In this document: positions 16,995 through 26,577 of the stretch, one piece after another | How the letters are laid out: each line of letters opens with the position of its first letter | Position numbering within the stretch: the first letter of the stretch is position 1 | Assembly: GCF_011067135.1 (NCBI RefSeq) | Contig: NZ_JAAMOW010000011.1 | Span: 80,154-144,153 of the forward strand | From: Solimonas terrae | GTDB lineage: Bacteria > Pseudomonadota > Gammaproteobacteria > Nevskiales > Nevskiaceae | DNA: 64,000 nucleotides | Direction of reading: 5' to 3' | Position numbers and translations under genes: made by a program | Notes under the pieces: generated by a model | Database searches by the model: none | Told to the model about the DNA's origin: nothing | The model's input: only the letters and a program-made list of their open reading frames with translations

Positions 16995-18713
16995 CTACGA
17001 CGCGTCCGGAACGAACCAGCGCATGAAGCGCACGAAGCCCAGCTTGCTGCCCTTCACCACCGTGAAGTCGCTGGCGATCGTCAACGCCGGATTGCGCAGT
17101 TGCGCGAGCATTTCCTTGAAGGTCTGCGCCGACACGCGCACGACGATGTCGGCATCGTCGGTGATCGCCGGCACCACTTCGCTGGCGCCTTGCCGGACGA
17201 TGTAGGTGTAGCGCTCCGGCACGTCGGTGAATTCGAAGCCGACCTTCAGTGTCTCGTCGCCGCTGGCCTGCGGATCGAGGTTGACGGCCATGCCGTCGAA
17301 GAAGCGCGCCAGCGGCATGCGCGCGAGCATCGCCGGCGTCGGTTTGACGACGCGCGCCGGCAGCTTGTACTCGCCCGCCAGCTCGCCGGCGCTGACCTGA
17401 TACCAGTGCCGCGCATTCGGATTGCTTTCCGCCGCGCCGAGTGCACGCAGCGCCGCGATGCGTGCCTTGCGCACGTCGTCGCGATCCGGCACCACGCGCA
17501 GCGCATAGCCGGACAGCTGCAGCACCCATTGATGCTCGCCGCGCGATTCGGCGTCCGTGATCTGCTTCGCCAGTGCATCGATGCCGCCGGCCAGCGCAAT
17601 CATGTGCCGCGCGGTGTCGTCCGGCGCCAGCGGCTGCAGGCTCGCCGGATCGCCGTCGTACCAGCCGAGCAGGCCGCTGTAGATCTCGCGCGCCGACCAC
17701 GGCACATTGCCGTAGAAGGTCTGCAGATAAGGTGACGATGCCAGATGCGCCGGCAGCCTCAGCGTCGCGGCGATCTCGTCCGGCGTGCGGCCCTGGTTGA
17801 TGAGCCGGATCGTCTGGTCGTAGACATAGCGGATCGCGTCACGGTAATCGGTCAGCGCCGCCTCGATCCGGTCGGCACCGACCAGCGGCCGCGTATGGCT
17901 CGGCACCAGCACCTCGGCGTGCAGCGCACGCAGCTTGTCGATCGAGTCCGCCCAGGCGCGCGGATCGCGATAGCTGGTGCCGCGGATCGTGTAGAGGTTC
18001 GGAAACGCGCGGTAGAAGTTGTCGCCGGACAGCACGATGTGCCGCTCCGGCAGCCACATGAACAACTGGTCGCCGGTCTCGCCCGGCGCATGCACGAGCC
18101 GGAAGTGAATGCCGGCGACCGTGTCTTCGAGCTGCTCGTCGAACACGCGCGTCGGCGGCAGCGTGTCGACCGTGCTGTCGGCATGCATGTCGACGAACGG
18201 GCCGATGCCGACATTGATCACCTGATCGGCCGGCAGCGGCATGCCGTACATGCGCTGCGAGCGGCGCGTGATCGCGGTCTGCAGCTCGATCGACGTGCGC
18301 TGCATGTTCGCCACCAGCTCGCGCTGCGCGTACACCGGCACGTCGCGGCCTGCCGCGAATACTGCCGCGCCGCCGATGTGATCCGGATGCGAGTGCGTGT
18401 AGACGATGGCCTTGACCGGCTTGTCGGTGATCTTGCGGAACGCCGCCAGCACCTCGCGCGCCGACTCTGCCGTTTCGGTGGTGTCGACGACGATCACGCC
18501 GTCGTCACCGACCAGCAGGATCGAATTGGCGATGCCGTAGCCGATCGCCACGTAGACACCGTCGGCCGGATTGAGAATCTCGCGTTTGAACTCGGCGCTC
18601 TGCGCATGCAGTGCCGCCGGCGTGGCGGCAATCGGCGCCGCCTCCGGCGCGTGATGACAGGCCGGCAGGCACAAGACCGCCGGCAGCACCAGCCCCTTGA
18701 TGAGCTGCTTCAT
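16995..18713 (-). CDS. Metallo-beta-lactamase-fold lipoprotein, alkyl sulfatase-like
   Basis: This 572-residue protein starts at MKQLIKGLVL, with a GGGGGGAAA element just upstream. A longer in-frame ATG was rejected because it lies before the signal. The lipobox LPAC gives lipid attachment at C19. The zinc motif is THSHPDH (106-112), followed by GGAAVF. GETGDQLFMWLP, SGDNFYRAFPNLY and SHTRPLVG are typical of alkyl/aryl sulfatases (SdsA1/BDS1 family). The C-terminal ~120 residues resemble the SCP2-like dimer domain of that family. The substrate is inferred to be a sulfate ester but is unproven. The gene diverges from the VOC gene. Confidence 0.85.
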   Translation of the reverse strand: MKQLIKGLVLPAVLCLPACHHAPEAAPIAATPAALHAQSAEFKREILNPADGVYVAIGYGIANSILLVGDDGVIVVDTTETAESAREVLAAFRKITDKPVKAIVYTHSHPDHIGGAAVFAAGRDVPVYAQRELVANMQRTSIELQTAITRRSQRMYGMPLPADQVINVGIGPFVDMHADSTVDTLPPTRVFDEQLEDTVAGIHFRLVHAPGETGDQLFMWLPERHIVLSGDNFYRAFPNLYTIRGTSYRDPRAWADSIDKLRALHAEVLVPSHTRPLVGADRIEAALTDYRDAIRYVYDQTIRLINQGRTPDEIAATLRLPAHLASSPYLQTFYGNVPWSAREIYSGLLGWYDGDPASLQPLAPDDTARHMIALAGGIDALAKQITDAESRGEHQWVLQLSGYALRVVPDRDDVRKARIAALRALGAAESNPNARHWYQVSAGELAGEYKLPARVVKPTPAMLARMPLARFFDGMAVNLDPQASGDETLKVGFEFTDVPERYTYIVRQGASEVVPAITDDADIVVRVSAQTFKEMLAQLRNPALTIASDFTVVKGSKLGFVRFMRWFVPDAS

Positions 18714-18852
18714 CGTTTCCCCCCACTTCGTTCTGGTTCGCGGCATGCCGGCGCCGCGTCGTTCTTCAGCGGCGAAGGATCGGCCACCTCGCCCGCCGTC
18801 GCAAGCCGCCGGCTGCTGATCCATCATGGGCCGGGCAGATCAGGGGAAAACC

Positions 18853-19224
18853 ATGGAACGTGTCATCGGTGTCGGCGGCATCTTTTTCAAATCAGCCAAT
18901 CCGGACGCGCTGCGAGCCTGGTACCGCCAGCATCTGGGTCTCGACATCCAGGACTGGGGCGGCACGCATTTCGGCGGCGACCCGAATGCCGGCGCGCCGC
19001 TGGCATGGAGCATCTTCGACGCGGCCTCGAACAGCTTCGCGCCGAGCAGCGCCAGCTTCATGATCAATTACCGTGTGCGCGACCTGCACGCCGTACTCGC
19101 CGCGCTGCGCGCCGAAGGCTGCGAGGTGGACGAGAGAACCGACAGCTCGGACTTCGGCAAGTTCGGCTGGGTCATGGACCCGGACGGCAACCGCGTCGAG
19201 CTCTGGGAACCGCCGGCGGCCTAG
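18853..19224 (+). CDS. VOC (glyoxalase/dioxygenase-fold) family protein
   Basis: This 123-residue protein is a single VOC module pair: betaalphabeta-betabetabeta with FFKSANPDALRAWYRQHLGL at the start and WVMDPDGNRVELWEPP at the end. The DPDGNxxELW ending is the usual metal-site strand. GGGGAA precedes the ATG at 18853, which is preferred over an ATG nine codons earlier. The substrate is unknown; members act in detoxification or ring cleavage. Confidence 0.85.
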   Translation: MERVIGVGGIFFKSANPDALRAWYRQHLGLDIQDWGGTHFGGDPNAGAPLAWSIFDAASNSFAPSSASFMINYRVRDLHAVLAALRAEGCEVDERTDSSDFGKFGWVMDPDGNRVELWEPPAA

Positions 19225-19324
19225 AATCAACCGCGCGAGCCACCCGGCGAGGGACCCGCGCAGCGGGATCGACGGCAAGGCGAATCGCGGCCGGGATCGC
19301 GCCGCCCTGAAGCGAGATCAGGTC

Positions 19325-19888
<564 letters not shown>

Positions 19889-20037
19889 GCGATGGTCCCG
19901 GTTGCCGGCGCGCATTGTAGCGGGCACGGTCCACGAAAGCCGCCGACGGGCCCGCCGCTTGCCCGATGGCAGGGACGAGGCTCTAATGAGCCTGAACATC
20001 CGATCGGCGAGCCACCCGAATGCCGCGTCTGAATCCA

Positions 20038-20148
20038 TCTAATCCGGCGCTCCGTCAGAACGCCACACAGAATCAGGGACTTGGCGACTCCGCGCCGGGA
20101 TTATGTGGATTGGGTCACGGATTAGACGGATTTCGTCGTCCGTCTAAT
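20038..20148. repeat. Inverted-repeat cluster built on TCTAATCCG / TCCGTCTAAT
   Basis: ATTAGACGGA (20121-20130) and TCCGTCTAAT (20139-20148) form a perfect 10 bp hairpin with an 8-base loop. CGGATTAGA (20118-20126) is also the reverse complement of TCTAATCCG at 20038-20046. The cluster is AT-richer than its surroundings and ends directly before the GTTGGGC core at 20153. Confidence 0.75.
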
Positions 20149-20159
20149 TGGCGTTGGGC
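20139..20159 (+). other. Candidate attC-like 3' half (GTTGGGC core)
   Basis: TCTAATTGGCGTTGGGC resembles the L'-R' end of an integron attC site, whose R' core is GTTRRRY. The matching 5' half (R'') is not visible to its left. It stands 10 bases before the ATG of the lower-GC gene, the usual cassette spacing. Confidence 0.4.
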
Positions 20160-20169
20160 CTAAAAGCAC

Positions 20170-20973
20170 ATGGACAAACGAGCACTTACCATTTTGCATG
20201 ACGCGCACTGGGGTTCTGGCGGCTGGAAGCGCAAGGAACTGGTGTCAGATGCAGACTTTGCTTACGCAAAAGAGGCGGGGGTTATGTTTGACACCATCGC
20301 CATCGATCACGACGGTATCGTCAGAAAATGTCTCACCATCCGCGAGCGCATTGAACCAAAGGCAGTTGCAGACGCATTCATTACAAGTCTTGCAACGCGC
20401 AGTTTGGCCCATCGTTCTGCGCTCGGAAGCTACGCCGTTTTAAAGGCTTTCCCAAGCCATGCTTGGGCCGGAGAAGGTCCGTCGTGCGACATCTGCGGCA
20501 GCTATTCGCAGAGAGAGTCAAAGAAAGAAGATCTGAATGTTCTGAATTTCGAGCGTTTCAAGTGGGGAGGTGTAAGGCACTTACAGGCACTTTACGCAGC
20601 GTTTGATCTTGAGCAATTTCAGATGCTCCCTCACGTCAGAGTTTTGCCGGAGCATGTCTCCCTCTTCAAAGAACTTATCGCTTGCATCGAAAATGTCCCG
20701 CCAGGCACGAGTTCCGCTCAGTTGCACAGCCATCTCCCAAAGGCACTAAAGTCAAATAAGCCTGAGCGTGACATTCTCCTTGGCATATTGGGCATCGCGG
20801 GAGTCCTTCAAACGGCTGAGCATCGCGGCTTTCAGCAAGCCTTTGTGCGCGCGGATCACAGGGCGCTGCCAGACCGCAGATTCGTCGATATGGCTTATCC
20901 AGCATGCTGGTGGTCTCAATCAGACGGTATTAACAAAGAGGCAGTAAAGGCATGGTTCGGCCATTTGCTGTAG
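20170..20973 (+). CDS. Hypothetical protein of likely foreign origin (cassette-like gene)
   Basis: This 267-residue protein belongs to no family I recognise. It starts MDKRALTILHDAHW. It has one CDIC motif near 103-106 and a CWWSQSDG segment near the end, and no signal or membrane helix. Codon use is clearly less GC-rich than in the neighbours (many AAA, GAA, CAA, ATT, TTT). The gene is bounded by GTTGGGC 10 bases before its ATG and GCCCAAC 4 bases after its TAG, the arrangement of an integron gene cassette. No integrase gene is in the window. It sits between dcd and a set of small accessory genes. Confidence 0.7.
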   Translation: MDKRALTILHDAHWGSGGWKRKELVSDADFAYAKEAGVMFDTIAIDHDGIVRKCLTIRERIEPKAVADAFITSLATRSLAHRSALGSYAVLKAFPSHAWAGEGPSCDICGSYSQRESKKEDLNVLNFERFKWGGVRHLQALYAAFDLEQFQMLPHVRVLPEHVSLFKELIACIENVPPGTSSAQLHSHLPKALKSNKPERDILLGILGIAGVLQTAEHRGFQQAFVRADHRALPDRRFVDMAYPACWWSQSDGINKEAVKAWFGHLL

Positions 20974-20977
20974 TGCG

Positions 20978-20990
20978 GCCCAACAAGGTG
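20978..20990 (+). other. Candidate attC 5' core (GCCCAACAAGG)
   Basis: GCCCAAC fits the RYYYAAC R'' core of attC, and the following AAGG fits many cassette attC sites. A complementary 3' half with a GTTRRRY core was not found in the next 350 bases, so the site appears truncated or diverged. Confidence 0.4.
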
Positions 20991-21522
20991 TACATGGACT
21001 CCTCCCGCAAGCCCGCAGGTGAGTGAAGCGCTGATCGCGGCGTGCAAAGGTGGTTGCAGTCGTACATTCGGCTTCGTCGAGGGCCTGCGATGCAGGCCGA
21101 GTCTTCATGGAAATCCGCGCCGGGAGCGCCACACGTTCGCAACGAGCTTATCCGCGCTCACGCTTGTTGTCGGCTTTGCTGCCCGGACGGGCCGGCCGTC
21201 TACGCCATGATCTGCTGTCTTCTCCTGCGCAACCCTCGGAAACGTTTGCTGCTGCTGTGATGAATCAGGCCGCAGCGGCCTGATCGGGATCGAACAGCGT
21301 GCCGTGCCACCGGAAGCTCGCGTTTCCAAATTCTCATCGGGCGGCAGCAAGCTCGATGCCAGAAAGCTCTGGTTACGAGTTGTCGCTCAGGCGGGGAAGC
21401 TTACGGATTCATCGCCCTGCGGGCCTGCCATGCGGATCATCGAAATCCGGCCGTAAAGTGTCGATTTGCCGGCGCCTCGTTCGTCGCAATGCCGAGCCAC
21501 CATTCGACCCAGGAGAATGACG
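20991..21522. other. Intergenic stretch, no gene recognised
   Basis: No supported coding frame is seen in about 530 bases. The only structure noticed is a hairpin, ATCAGGCC-GCAGC-GGCCTGAT at 21264-21284, without a T-run. Base composition is mixed, which fits the remains of inserted DNA. Confidence 0.5.
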
Positions 21523-21960
21523 ATGCGATTCATCATCACGGCACAGGCGGGCGCGGACCGTGCGGAGCCGGACGCCGGCGGCGGCGTGGACGAGGCCCTG
21601 CTCACGGCGTACATGACGTTCAACGAGGACATGCACAAGGCCGGCGTTCTCGTTGCATCCGAAGGCTTGAATCCGGCAGCGCGCGGCGCCCGCGTCGCGG
21701 CGGCCGGTGGGAAGCGCTACGTCGTCGATGGCCCGTTCGCCGAGTCGAAGGAGTTGCTCGGCGGCTTTTACATCATCGAAGTCGGATCGCTCGAGGAGGC
21801 GATTTCCTGGGCGCTGCGCGCGCCTTGCGGTCTCGGCACGGACGATGTGCTGGAGGTGCGCCAGCTCACCGGAGCGGGCGACGTTCCGCCGGAGGTTCTC
21901 GACATCATCAAGGCGGCGGCACCGACCTGGAGCGAGTCGGTCTGGCAGGCGCGGAAGTGA
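21523..21960 (+). CDS. YCII-related (DGPF) domain protein
   Basis: This 145-residue protein has the YCII/DGPF pattern: MRFIITA at the start, a 'glutamate-D-M-H-K-A-G-VL' helix (NEDMHKAGVL), VVDGPFAESKELLGGFYIIE and LEEAISWA. ATG 21523 is chosen because AGGAG is 7 bases upstream; the ATG two codons earlier is only 1 base from it. Family members are small ferredoxin-like dimers of unclear function, often found with ECF sigma factors. No such factor is adjacent here. Confidence 0.87.
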   Translation: MRFIITAQAGADRAEPDAGGGVDEALLTAYMTFNEDMHKAGVLVASEGLNPAARGARVAAAGGKRYVVDGPFAESKELLGGFYIIEVGSLEEAISWALRAPCGLGTDDVLEVRQLTGAGDVPPEVLDIIKAAAPTWSESVWQARK

Positions 21961-22041
21961 AAGCCGCATGCGGCACCGGCGAGTGAGCAGCCGGAAACTC
22001 CGGCAACAGAACGGTGCGGCGAAATGGGCAGGCGTCATCAA

Positions 22042-22854
22042 ATGAATAAATGGACGGACGGACGCTGCCGGGCGAACGGCATCAATCTTCATTACCTGCG
22101 AACCGGCGGCGACAAACCAGCCGTGCTGATGCTTCACGGCTTGATGGGCAGCGGCGCGTGCTGGACGCCTTTGGCCCGCACGCTGGCGGACGACTACGAC
22201 GTGGTGATGCCGGACGCCCGCGGGCATGGGCAGTCGGGCGCGCCGCCGTCCGGATACGGGTACGAGGATCAGGCGCGCGATGTCATCGGGCTGATTGCCG
22301 GACTCGGGCTGTCGGCACCGATCCTGGTCGGACACTCGATGGGCGGCATGACGGCGGCGGTGGTCGCGAGCACGGCCGCGCGGACCATTCGCGGCCTGGC
22401 GCTGCTTGATCCGACATTTCTCGATCCGCCACGCCAGCAGGAAGTGTTCGAAAGCGAAGTCATGGCGCAGCACCGCCAGCTGCTGGCCCGCGACGCGAAC
22501 GAGGTTCTGGTCGAACTGCGGTCACGACATCCGGATCGTGCGCGCGAGCTGGTCGGGCTACTCGCCGATGCCCGGCTGCAGACCAGCATTCATGCGTTCC
22601 AGGTTCTCACCCCGCCCAACCCCGACTACCGGCAGTTGCTGCGTACAATCGAGGTGCCGATCCTGATGTTGGTCGGCGATGCGGGCGTCGTGTCGCGGGA
22701 CACGGCGACCGGACTGCAGCGCATCCATCCGCAGCTGCAAGTCGAGCCGATACCGAACGCAGGCCACGGAATTCACTATGACCAACCGGAGCGCGTCGCA
22801 GCGGTACTCCGGTCCTTCCTGGACTCGGCGGCCCGTTCATCGAACGATGGGTGA
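22042..22854 (+). CDS. Alpha/beta-hydrolase fold protein
   Basis: This 270-residue protein has the fold's hallmarks: LMLHGLMGSG (oxyanion hole), DARGHGQSG, the nucleophile elbow GHSMGG with S99, an acid in LVGDAGVVS and a catalytic His in NAGHGIHYDQP. These fit an esterase, lactonase or C-C hydrolase, and the substrate cannot be told. The ATG at 22024 is an alternative start giving six more residues. It is the second gene in a rightward run of small accessory genes. Confidence 0.88.
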   Translation: MNKWTDGRCRANGINLHYLRTGGDKPAVLMLHGLMGSGACWTPLARTLADDYDVVMPDARGHGQSGAPPSGYGYEDQARDVIGLIAGLGLSAPILVGHSMGGMTAAVVASTAARTIRGLALLDPTFLDPPRQQEVFESEVMAQHRQLLARDANEVLVELRSRHPDRARELVGLLADARLQTSIHAFQVLTPPNPDYRQLLRTIEVPILMLVGDAGVVSRDTATGLQRIHPQLQVEPIPNAGHGIHYDQPERVAAVLRSFLDSAARSSNDG

Positions 22855-22971
22855 CGGCCGGCGCCGGGCGCGGACGGGGGGTCGGCGACTGCCGGAAGCA
22901 CTACCGTCGGATCTGGAGAGCCGGTTCGCGCTCCGGCACCGGCCTTGCGCTCACTCCCCTGGCCCACGCTC

Positions 22972-23487
22972 ATGATGCGATTCGGACGATCCGTGATCCT
23001 GACAACGAATGCGTCCCGCGAGGCGGTTCACGCGCGGCTCGTGGCAGCGGTGCTGCCGGCGCGTTCGGCGCTGTCGCTCAAGCCCGTTCGCATCGCAGAC
23101 TGGCTGCGGCAGTGCGAGGGCAAGTCGTTTGTCGGCACCGTTGATGCGGAGCGATTCAAGCTCGGGCTGCTCGGCACGCCGGGCGCGCGGTTCCGGCGCC
23201 GTGGCAACGCCGCGATTGTCGTCGGCACCATCGAGGATGGCGCCGTGCACGTCCGCCTGCGCCCGCCGATCTTCAACATCGTCTTTGCGGCGGCCTTCGG
23301 CCTGTTCGTGTCGACGACGTTCGTGCTGTCGTTCTACGGACCGTCGAACACCATGCCGGTGCATGGCCTGCTCGCGGTGATGCTGGTGCTGCCGCTGGCG
23401 ATCCTGTTCCGCGTCTTCGTCAGCGAGGCACGCAGCGCGGAGCAAACCCTGCGCCGCGTGCTGGGTGTGGATGGAGCGCGGGACTGA
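22972..23487 (+). CDS. Membrane protein of unknown function
   Basis: This protein has about 171 residues and an uncertain start (ATGs at 22945, 22972 and 22975). The first ~95 residues are mixed alpha/beta, with a DAERFKLGLLG segment. Two hydrophobic helices follow (FNIVFAAAFGLFVSTTFVLSF and LLAVMLVLPLAILFRVF), then a charged tail. No family is recognised. Confidence 0.65.
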   Translation: MMRFGRSVILTTNASREAVHARLVAAVLPARSALSLKPVRIADWLRQCEGKSFVGTVDAERFKLGLLGTPGARFRRRGNAAIVVGTIEDGAVHVRLRPPIFNIVFAAAFGLFVSTTFVLSFYGPSNTMPVHGLLAVMLVLPLAILFRVFVSEARSAEQTLRRVLGVDGARD

Positions 23488-23533
23488 GTCCCGGTTCCCG
23501 CGCGCGAGACAACACGACATCCGGAGTCTCGAA

Positions 23534-23950
23534 ATGTTTTCCGACAAGATTTCGATGAAAGCGATCCTGCCGGCGCTGATCGGCTATCTGATCCTGTCTG
23601 TCATTGCGACGGGAATCATCGTCCAGCTGTGGCTGCCGCCCGGCATCACGGATCGTCAGCAGCTGATCCGCCTTGCGGACACCGACCCAGGGCTGCTGTT
23701 GTGGCAGAACCTGCTTGGCGCGTTTCTGGGAATTCTCGCCGGCTTCGCGGGTTGTCACTTCGCCAAGGCCGGCGGCCTGCGGAATCCGCTGCTGATCGGG
23801 GTGCTGCTGACGATCTACGGCATCGTCGGCATCGCCCTGCATCCCGCCCACCCGCTGCCGATGCAGGCAGCGAAAATCGTCGCGCCCGTGCCGCTTGCCT
23901 TGCTGGGCGGCTACCTGCGGCTCGCCATCGCCCGGCGCGGTAAGGTCTGA
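23534..23950 (+). CDS. Small integral membrane protein, four predicted helices
   Basis: The 138 residues consist mainly of four hydrophobic helices, beginning ILPALIGYLILSVIATGI. The fourth follows MQAAKIVAPVP. The ATG at 23534 has GGAG 7 bases upstream, and the earlier in-frame ATG would read through non-hydrophobic Arg-rich sequence. No family is recognised. It lies between another membrane-protein gene and a VOC gene on the same strand. Confidence 0.7.
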   Translation: MFSDKISMKAILPALIGYLILSVIATGIIVQLWLPPGITDRQQLIRLADTDPGLLLWQNLLGAFLGILAGFAGCHFAKAGGLRNPLLIGVLLTIYGIVGIALHPAHPLPMQAAKIVAPVPLALLGGYLRLAIARRGKV

Positions 23951-23974
23951 AGCAGCATCAGAGGAGCAACACTC

Positions 23975-24355
23975 ATGGCATTCAAACCGCAGGGCTACAA
24001 CGCCGTCGCCCCGTATCTGATCGTCGGCGACGCCGGCGCGACGATCGATTTTCTCGTTGCCACGTTCGGCGCCACCCCGCTGCGCATGATCCCGCACGAG
24101 GACGGCAGGCTGCGGCATGGCGAGGTCCGCATCGACGACAGCGTGGTCATGCTGGCCGATGCCATGGAGGGCTGGCCGCCGGTGCCGAGCCACGTGCATG
24201 TGTACGTGGCGGATGTCGATGCCACCTATGCACGCGCACTCCGGGCCGGGGCAACCGGCGTGCAGGCGCCCGTGCAGCAGGACGATCCGGACCGGCGCGG
24301 CGGCTTTCGCGATGCGGGCGGCACGACATGGTGGGTCGGCCAGCAGATGGCATAG
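23975..24355 (+). CDS. PhnB-like VOC family protein
   Basis: This 126-residue protein starts MAFKPQGYNAVAPYLIV and continues with IDFLVATFGATPLRMIPHEDG and HGEVRIDDSVVMLAD. This is the PhnB/YkcA-like glyoxalase subfamily pattern, and it ends GGTTWWVG. GAGGAG lies 8 bases before the ATG. Members are mostly uncharacterised. Confidence 0.88.
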   Translation: MAFKPQGYNAVAPYLIVGDAGATIDFLVATFGATPLRMIPHEDGRLRHGEVRIDDSVVMLADAMEGWPPVPSHVHVYVADVDATYARALRAGATGVQAPVQQDDPDRRGGFRDAGGTTWWVGQQMA

Positions 24356-24436
24356 ATCCCGAACGCGACGCCGCTCCACGCGCCCGTTTGCCGGAAGCCC
24401 GGCCGCCCCTGCTCCGCCATCAACGAGAATCCGAAC

Positions 24437-24919
24437 ATGCCGCTTTCCGAAAAGCCCGCCGTCGCACTGCCGGCACTGGACGCGCCGGTGCGCAGCAAAC
24501 CCTCGAACTATCCGGAACCTTTCGCCTCGCGCATGGGCGGCAGGGAGAAGCGGCCCCTCGGCGATCTGTTCGGGCTTTGCAATTTCGGCGTCAACCTGAC
24601 GCGCCTGTCGGCCGGTGCCGTATCGGCGCTGCGCCACGCGCACTCGGCACAGGACGAGTTCCTCTACATCCTGCAGGGTCATCCGGTGTTGGTCAGTGAC
24701 GCCGGCCGCACGCCGCTGGCGCCCGGCATGTGCGCGGGCTTTCGCGCCGGCAGCGGCGACGCGCACCAGCTGATCAATGAAACGGACGGCGACGTGCTCT
24801 ATCTGGAAGTCGGCGACCGCAGTACCGGCGATCAGGTGTTCTATCCGGACGACGATCTCGAAGCGCAGCGCCACGACGGCAGCTGGCGCTTTGTCCACAA
24901 GGATGGAAGACCGTACTGA
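24437..24919 (+). CDS. Cupin-domain protein
   Basis: This 160-residue protein has one cupin beta-barrel. Cupin motif 1 is HAHSAQDEFLYILQG (His and Glu metal ligands) and motif 2 is PGMCAGFRAGSGDAHQ. The C-terminal YPDDDLEAQRHDG segment matches a conserved group of cupins annotated only as transcriptional-regulator-like or sugar-isomerase-like proteins. A metal-dependent enzymatic role is possible but unproven. Confidence 0.87.
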   Translation: MPLSEKPAVALPALDAPVRSKPSNYPEPFASRMGGREKRPLGDLFGLCNFGVNLTRLSAGAVSALRHAHSAQDEFLYILQGHPVLVSDAGRTPLAPGMCAGFRAGSGDAHQLINETDGDVLYLEVGDRSTGDQVFYPDDDLEAQRHDGSWRFVHKDGRPY

Positions 24920-24967
24920 GGCGCGGCCGGTCCGCAACGGCAGCATGCGGACGCGCGGCGGCGCGGC

Positions 24968-26125
24968 TCAGCAGGCACGCAGTTCCGCCACCACCGCGGG
25001 CCTGCCGATCTCGACCCTTTCGCCCGGCTGGCCGGGATCGCCAGCGGGTGCCGGCGTCCATTCGCAGGGGCCGTCCATCGGCGTCGCCGGCATGCCGCGT
25101 ATGACGGCGGCGGCGCTGCGCAGCAGCGATTCGGTGTCGATGCCTCGCAGATAGTCCGCCGGGTCCGAAGGGCAGGACAACACGGCGTGCTGCTCGCCTT
25201 TCGGCGCCCAGTCGTTCATCGATTCGATCTGCCGATGCCAGCTGACCGACGGCGTGCGCGCCAGCCATGCGAAATGGATCGTTCCGGTATCGCCGCCGAC
25301 GTGCAGGGCCGCGCCCTCGATGACGCGAAACAGCTGCGGAAGACTCAGCTCGCCGTCAAAGACTTTCAATGCCTGGAACGGCAGCTCCGGCAACAGCTGC
25401 GCAAGCGCTTCGCGTTCGCGGGACTTGCGCGAGCATGAAATGACGAGCCGTCGCGACGGAAATCTGCGATGCAAGCCCAGCAGCAGTTCGGCCATTTGCA
25501 CTGGCGGCAGCTCCTTGCGCATCAGCTTCGTGTACGGACTGACATGAATGTAGCCGGCCGGCGCATCGCGCCGAAGATCGTCCACGATCGTGTCGGCTGC
25601 GGCCGCAGCAAGATTGAACTTCGCCTCGACGGCGGCGAAACCGGCCATCTGCAGGCAGCGCAGACGCTGCTCGTACATCGCGCCCGTGCGGAACGGCACA
25701 TCGGCCAGGTCGCTGGCGAACAGGCGCCAGGCCCATCGGCTGCGCGATCCGCCCGGCCGACGGATCAGGCGGCGGCCGGCGCCGGACAGCCCGGCGATGG
25801 CGGAGGCGTAGTCGGAGCCGATCAGATCGACGGCCACGTCGTAGTGCGCCGCACGCAGCCGCCGCAGCATCGACAGGTGATAGCCGATGCCGGCATCGAT
25901 CGAGCGGCAGTACGGAATCGCCTTGTCGATCCACGGCAGCATTTGCAGAAAGCTGAGATTGACCTCCTGCACCATGCAGTGCAGTTCGGCCGCCGGATAG
26001 GCGCAGCGCAATGCCCAGAGCGCCGGCAGCGAGTGCACCAGATCGCCGAGACCGGCGATCTCGATCGCCAGAATCTTCCTGCTCCGGCGCGTCGCCGCGG
26101 CAAACGCCGGGGTGACGACGTTCAT
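24968..26125 (-). CDS. Family 9 glycosyltransferase, heptosyltransferase-like
   Basis: This 385-residue protein starts MNVVTPAFAAA. It shows the GT9 (WaaC/WaaF) layout. The N-terminal Rossmann half has ILAIEIAGLGDLVHSLPALWALR. The C-terminal half has YIHVSPYTKLMRKELPP and then LHVGGDTGTIHFAWLARTPSVSWH, the ADP-heptose-binding region. Family members add heptose to the LPS inner core at the cytoplasmic face of the inner membrane. As an orphan outside a waa cluster, its acceptor is unknown. It opposes the rightward accessory genes. Confidence 0.88.
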   Translation of the reverse strand: MNVVTPAFAAATRRSRKILAIEIAGLGDLVHSLPALWALRCAYPAAELHCMVQEVNLSFLQMLPWIDKAIPYCRSIDAGIGYHLSMLRRLRAAHYDVAVDLIGSDYASAIAGLSGAGRRLIRRPGGSRSRWAWRLFASDLADVPFRTGAMYEQRLRCLQMAGFAAVEAKFNLAAAAADTIVDDLRRDAPAGYIHVSPYTKLMRKELPPVQMAELLLGLHRRFPSRRLVISCSRKSREREALAQLLPELPFQALKVFDGELSLPQLFRVIEGAALHVGGDTGTIHFAWLARTPSVSWHRQIESMNDWAPKGEQHAVLSCPSDPADYLRGIDTESLLRSAAAVIRGMPATPMDGPCEWTPAPAGDPGQPGERVEIGRPAVVAELRAC

Positions 26126-26577
26126 GACGCCCGTACGCCGCGCGCGCCAGACGGACACGCGCATCGCCGCATCACGCGCCCGTCACGGTCTCTCAGCTTC
26201 AGTGTTTTCCTGCTCATCGGTTTGCCGGATCACCCCTTGATCGCGGGAAAACCCGGCACGCCCGTCCATGACGGCGCCCGAACGCAGTACCCGCGCGCGG
26301 CCGTGCCGTTTCCCGGAACGCAGGTTTGACGAAGCGGCTTACCAGACTATTACGGGCCGTTGCCCGGTCTCCCGGCGCTTCCGCGACGCCGGTTCAGGGG
26401 GCGACATCGGCCGCGGCTCGCCGCGGCGCGGGGCGCCTTCGCACACCGACCGGTGATCGGCGGGCGGCGACGCAAAGGCAGCCTGCCGGAACGCTACGCG
26501 GGGGACAGCGCCGGCCTGCATCCGGAATCGGCGGGCCGCCGTAGGGCGATATCGGATATCCGGAGAAGCTACCCGCC
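26126..26577. other. Intergenic stretch, no gene recognised
   Basis: About 450 bases upstream of the glycosyltransferase gene hold no supported coding frame. A small palindromic stretch (CGATATCGGATATCCG) near 26549-26564 precedes the short ORF at 26578. Confidence 0.5.

Noticed and set aside
21264..21284. Terminator at the ATCAGGCC hairpin
   Set aside because: No T-run follows on either strand.
20974..21330. A complete attC site downstream of the cassette-like gene
   Set aside because: Only the GCCCAAC half was found. No GTTRRRY core with a complementary arm is visible downstream.
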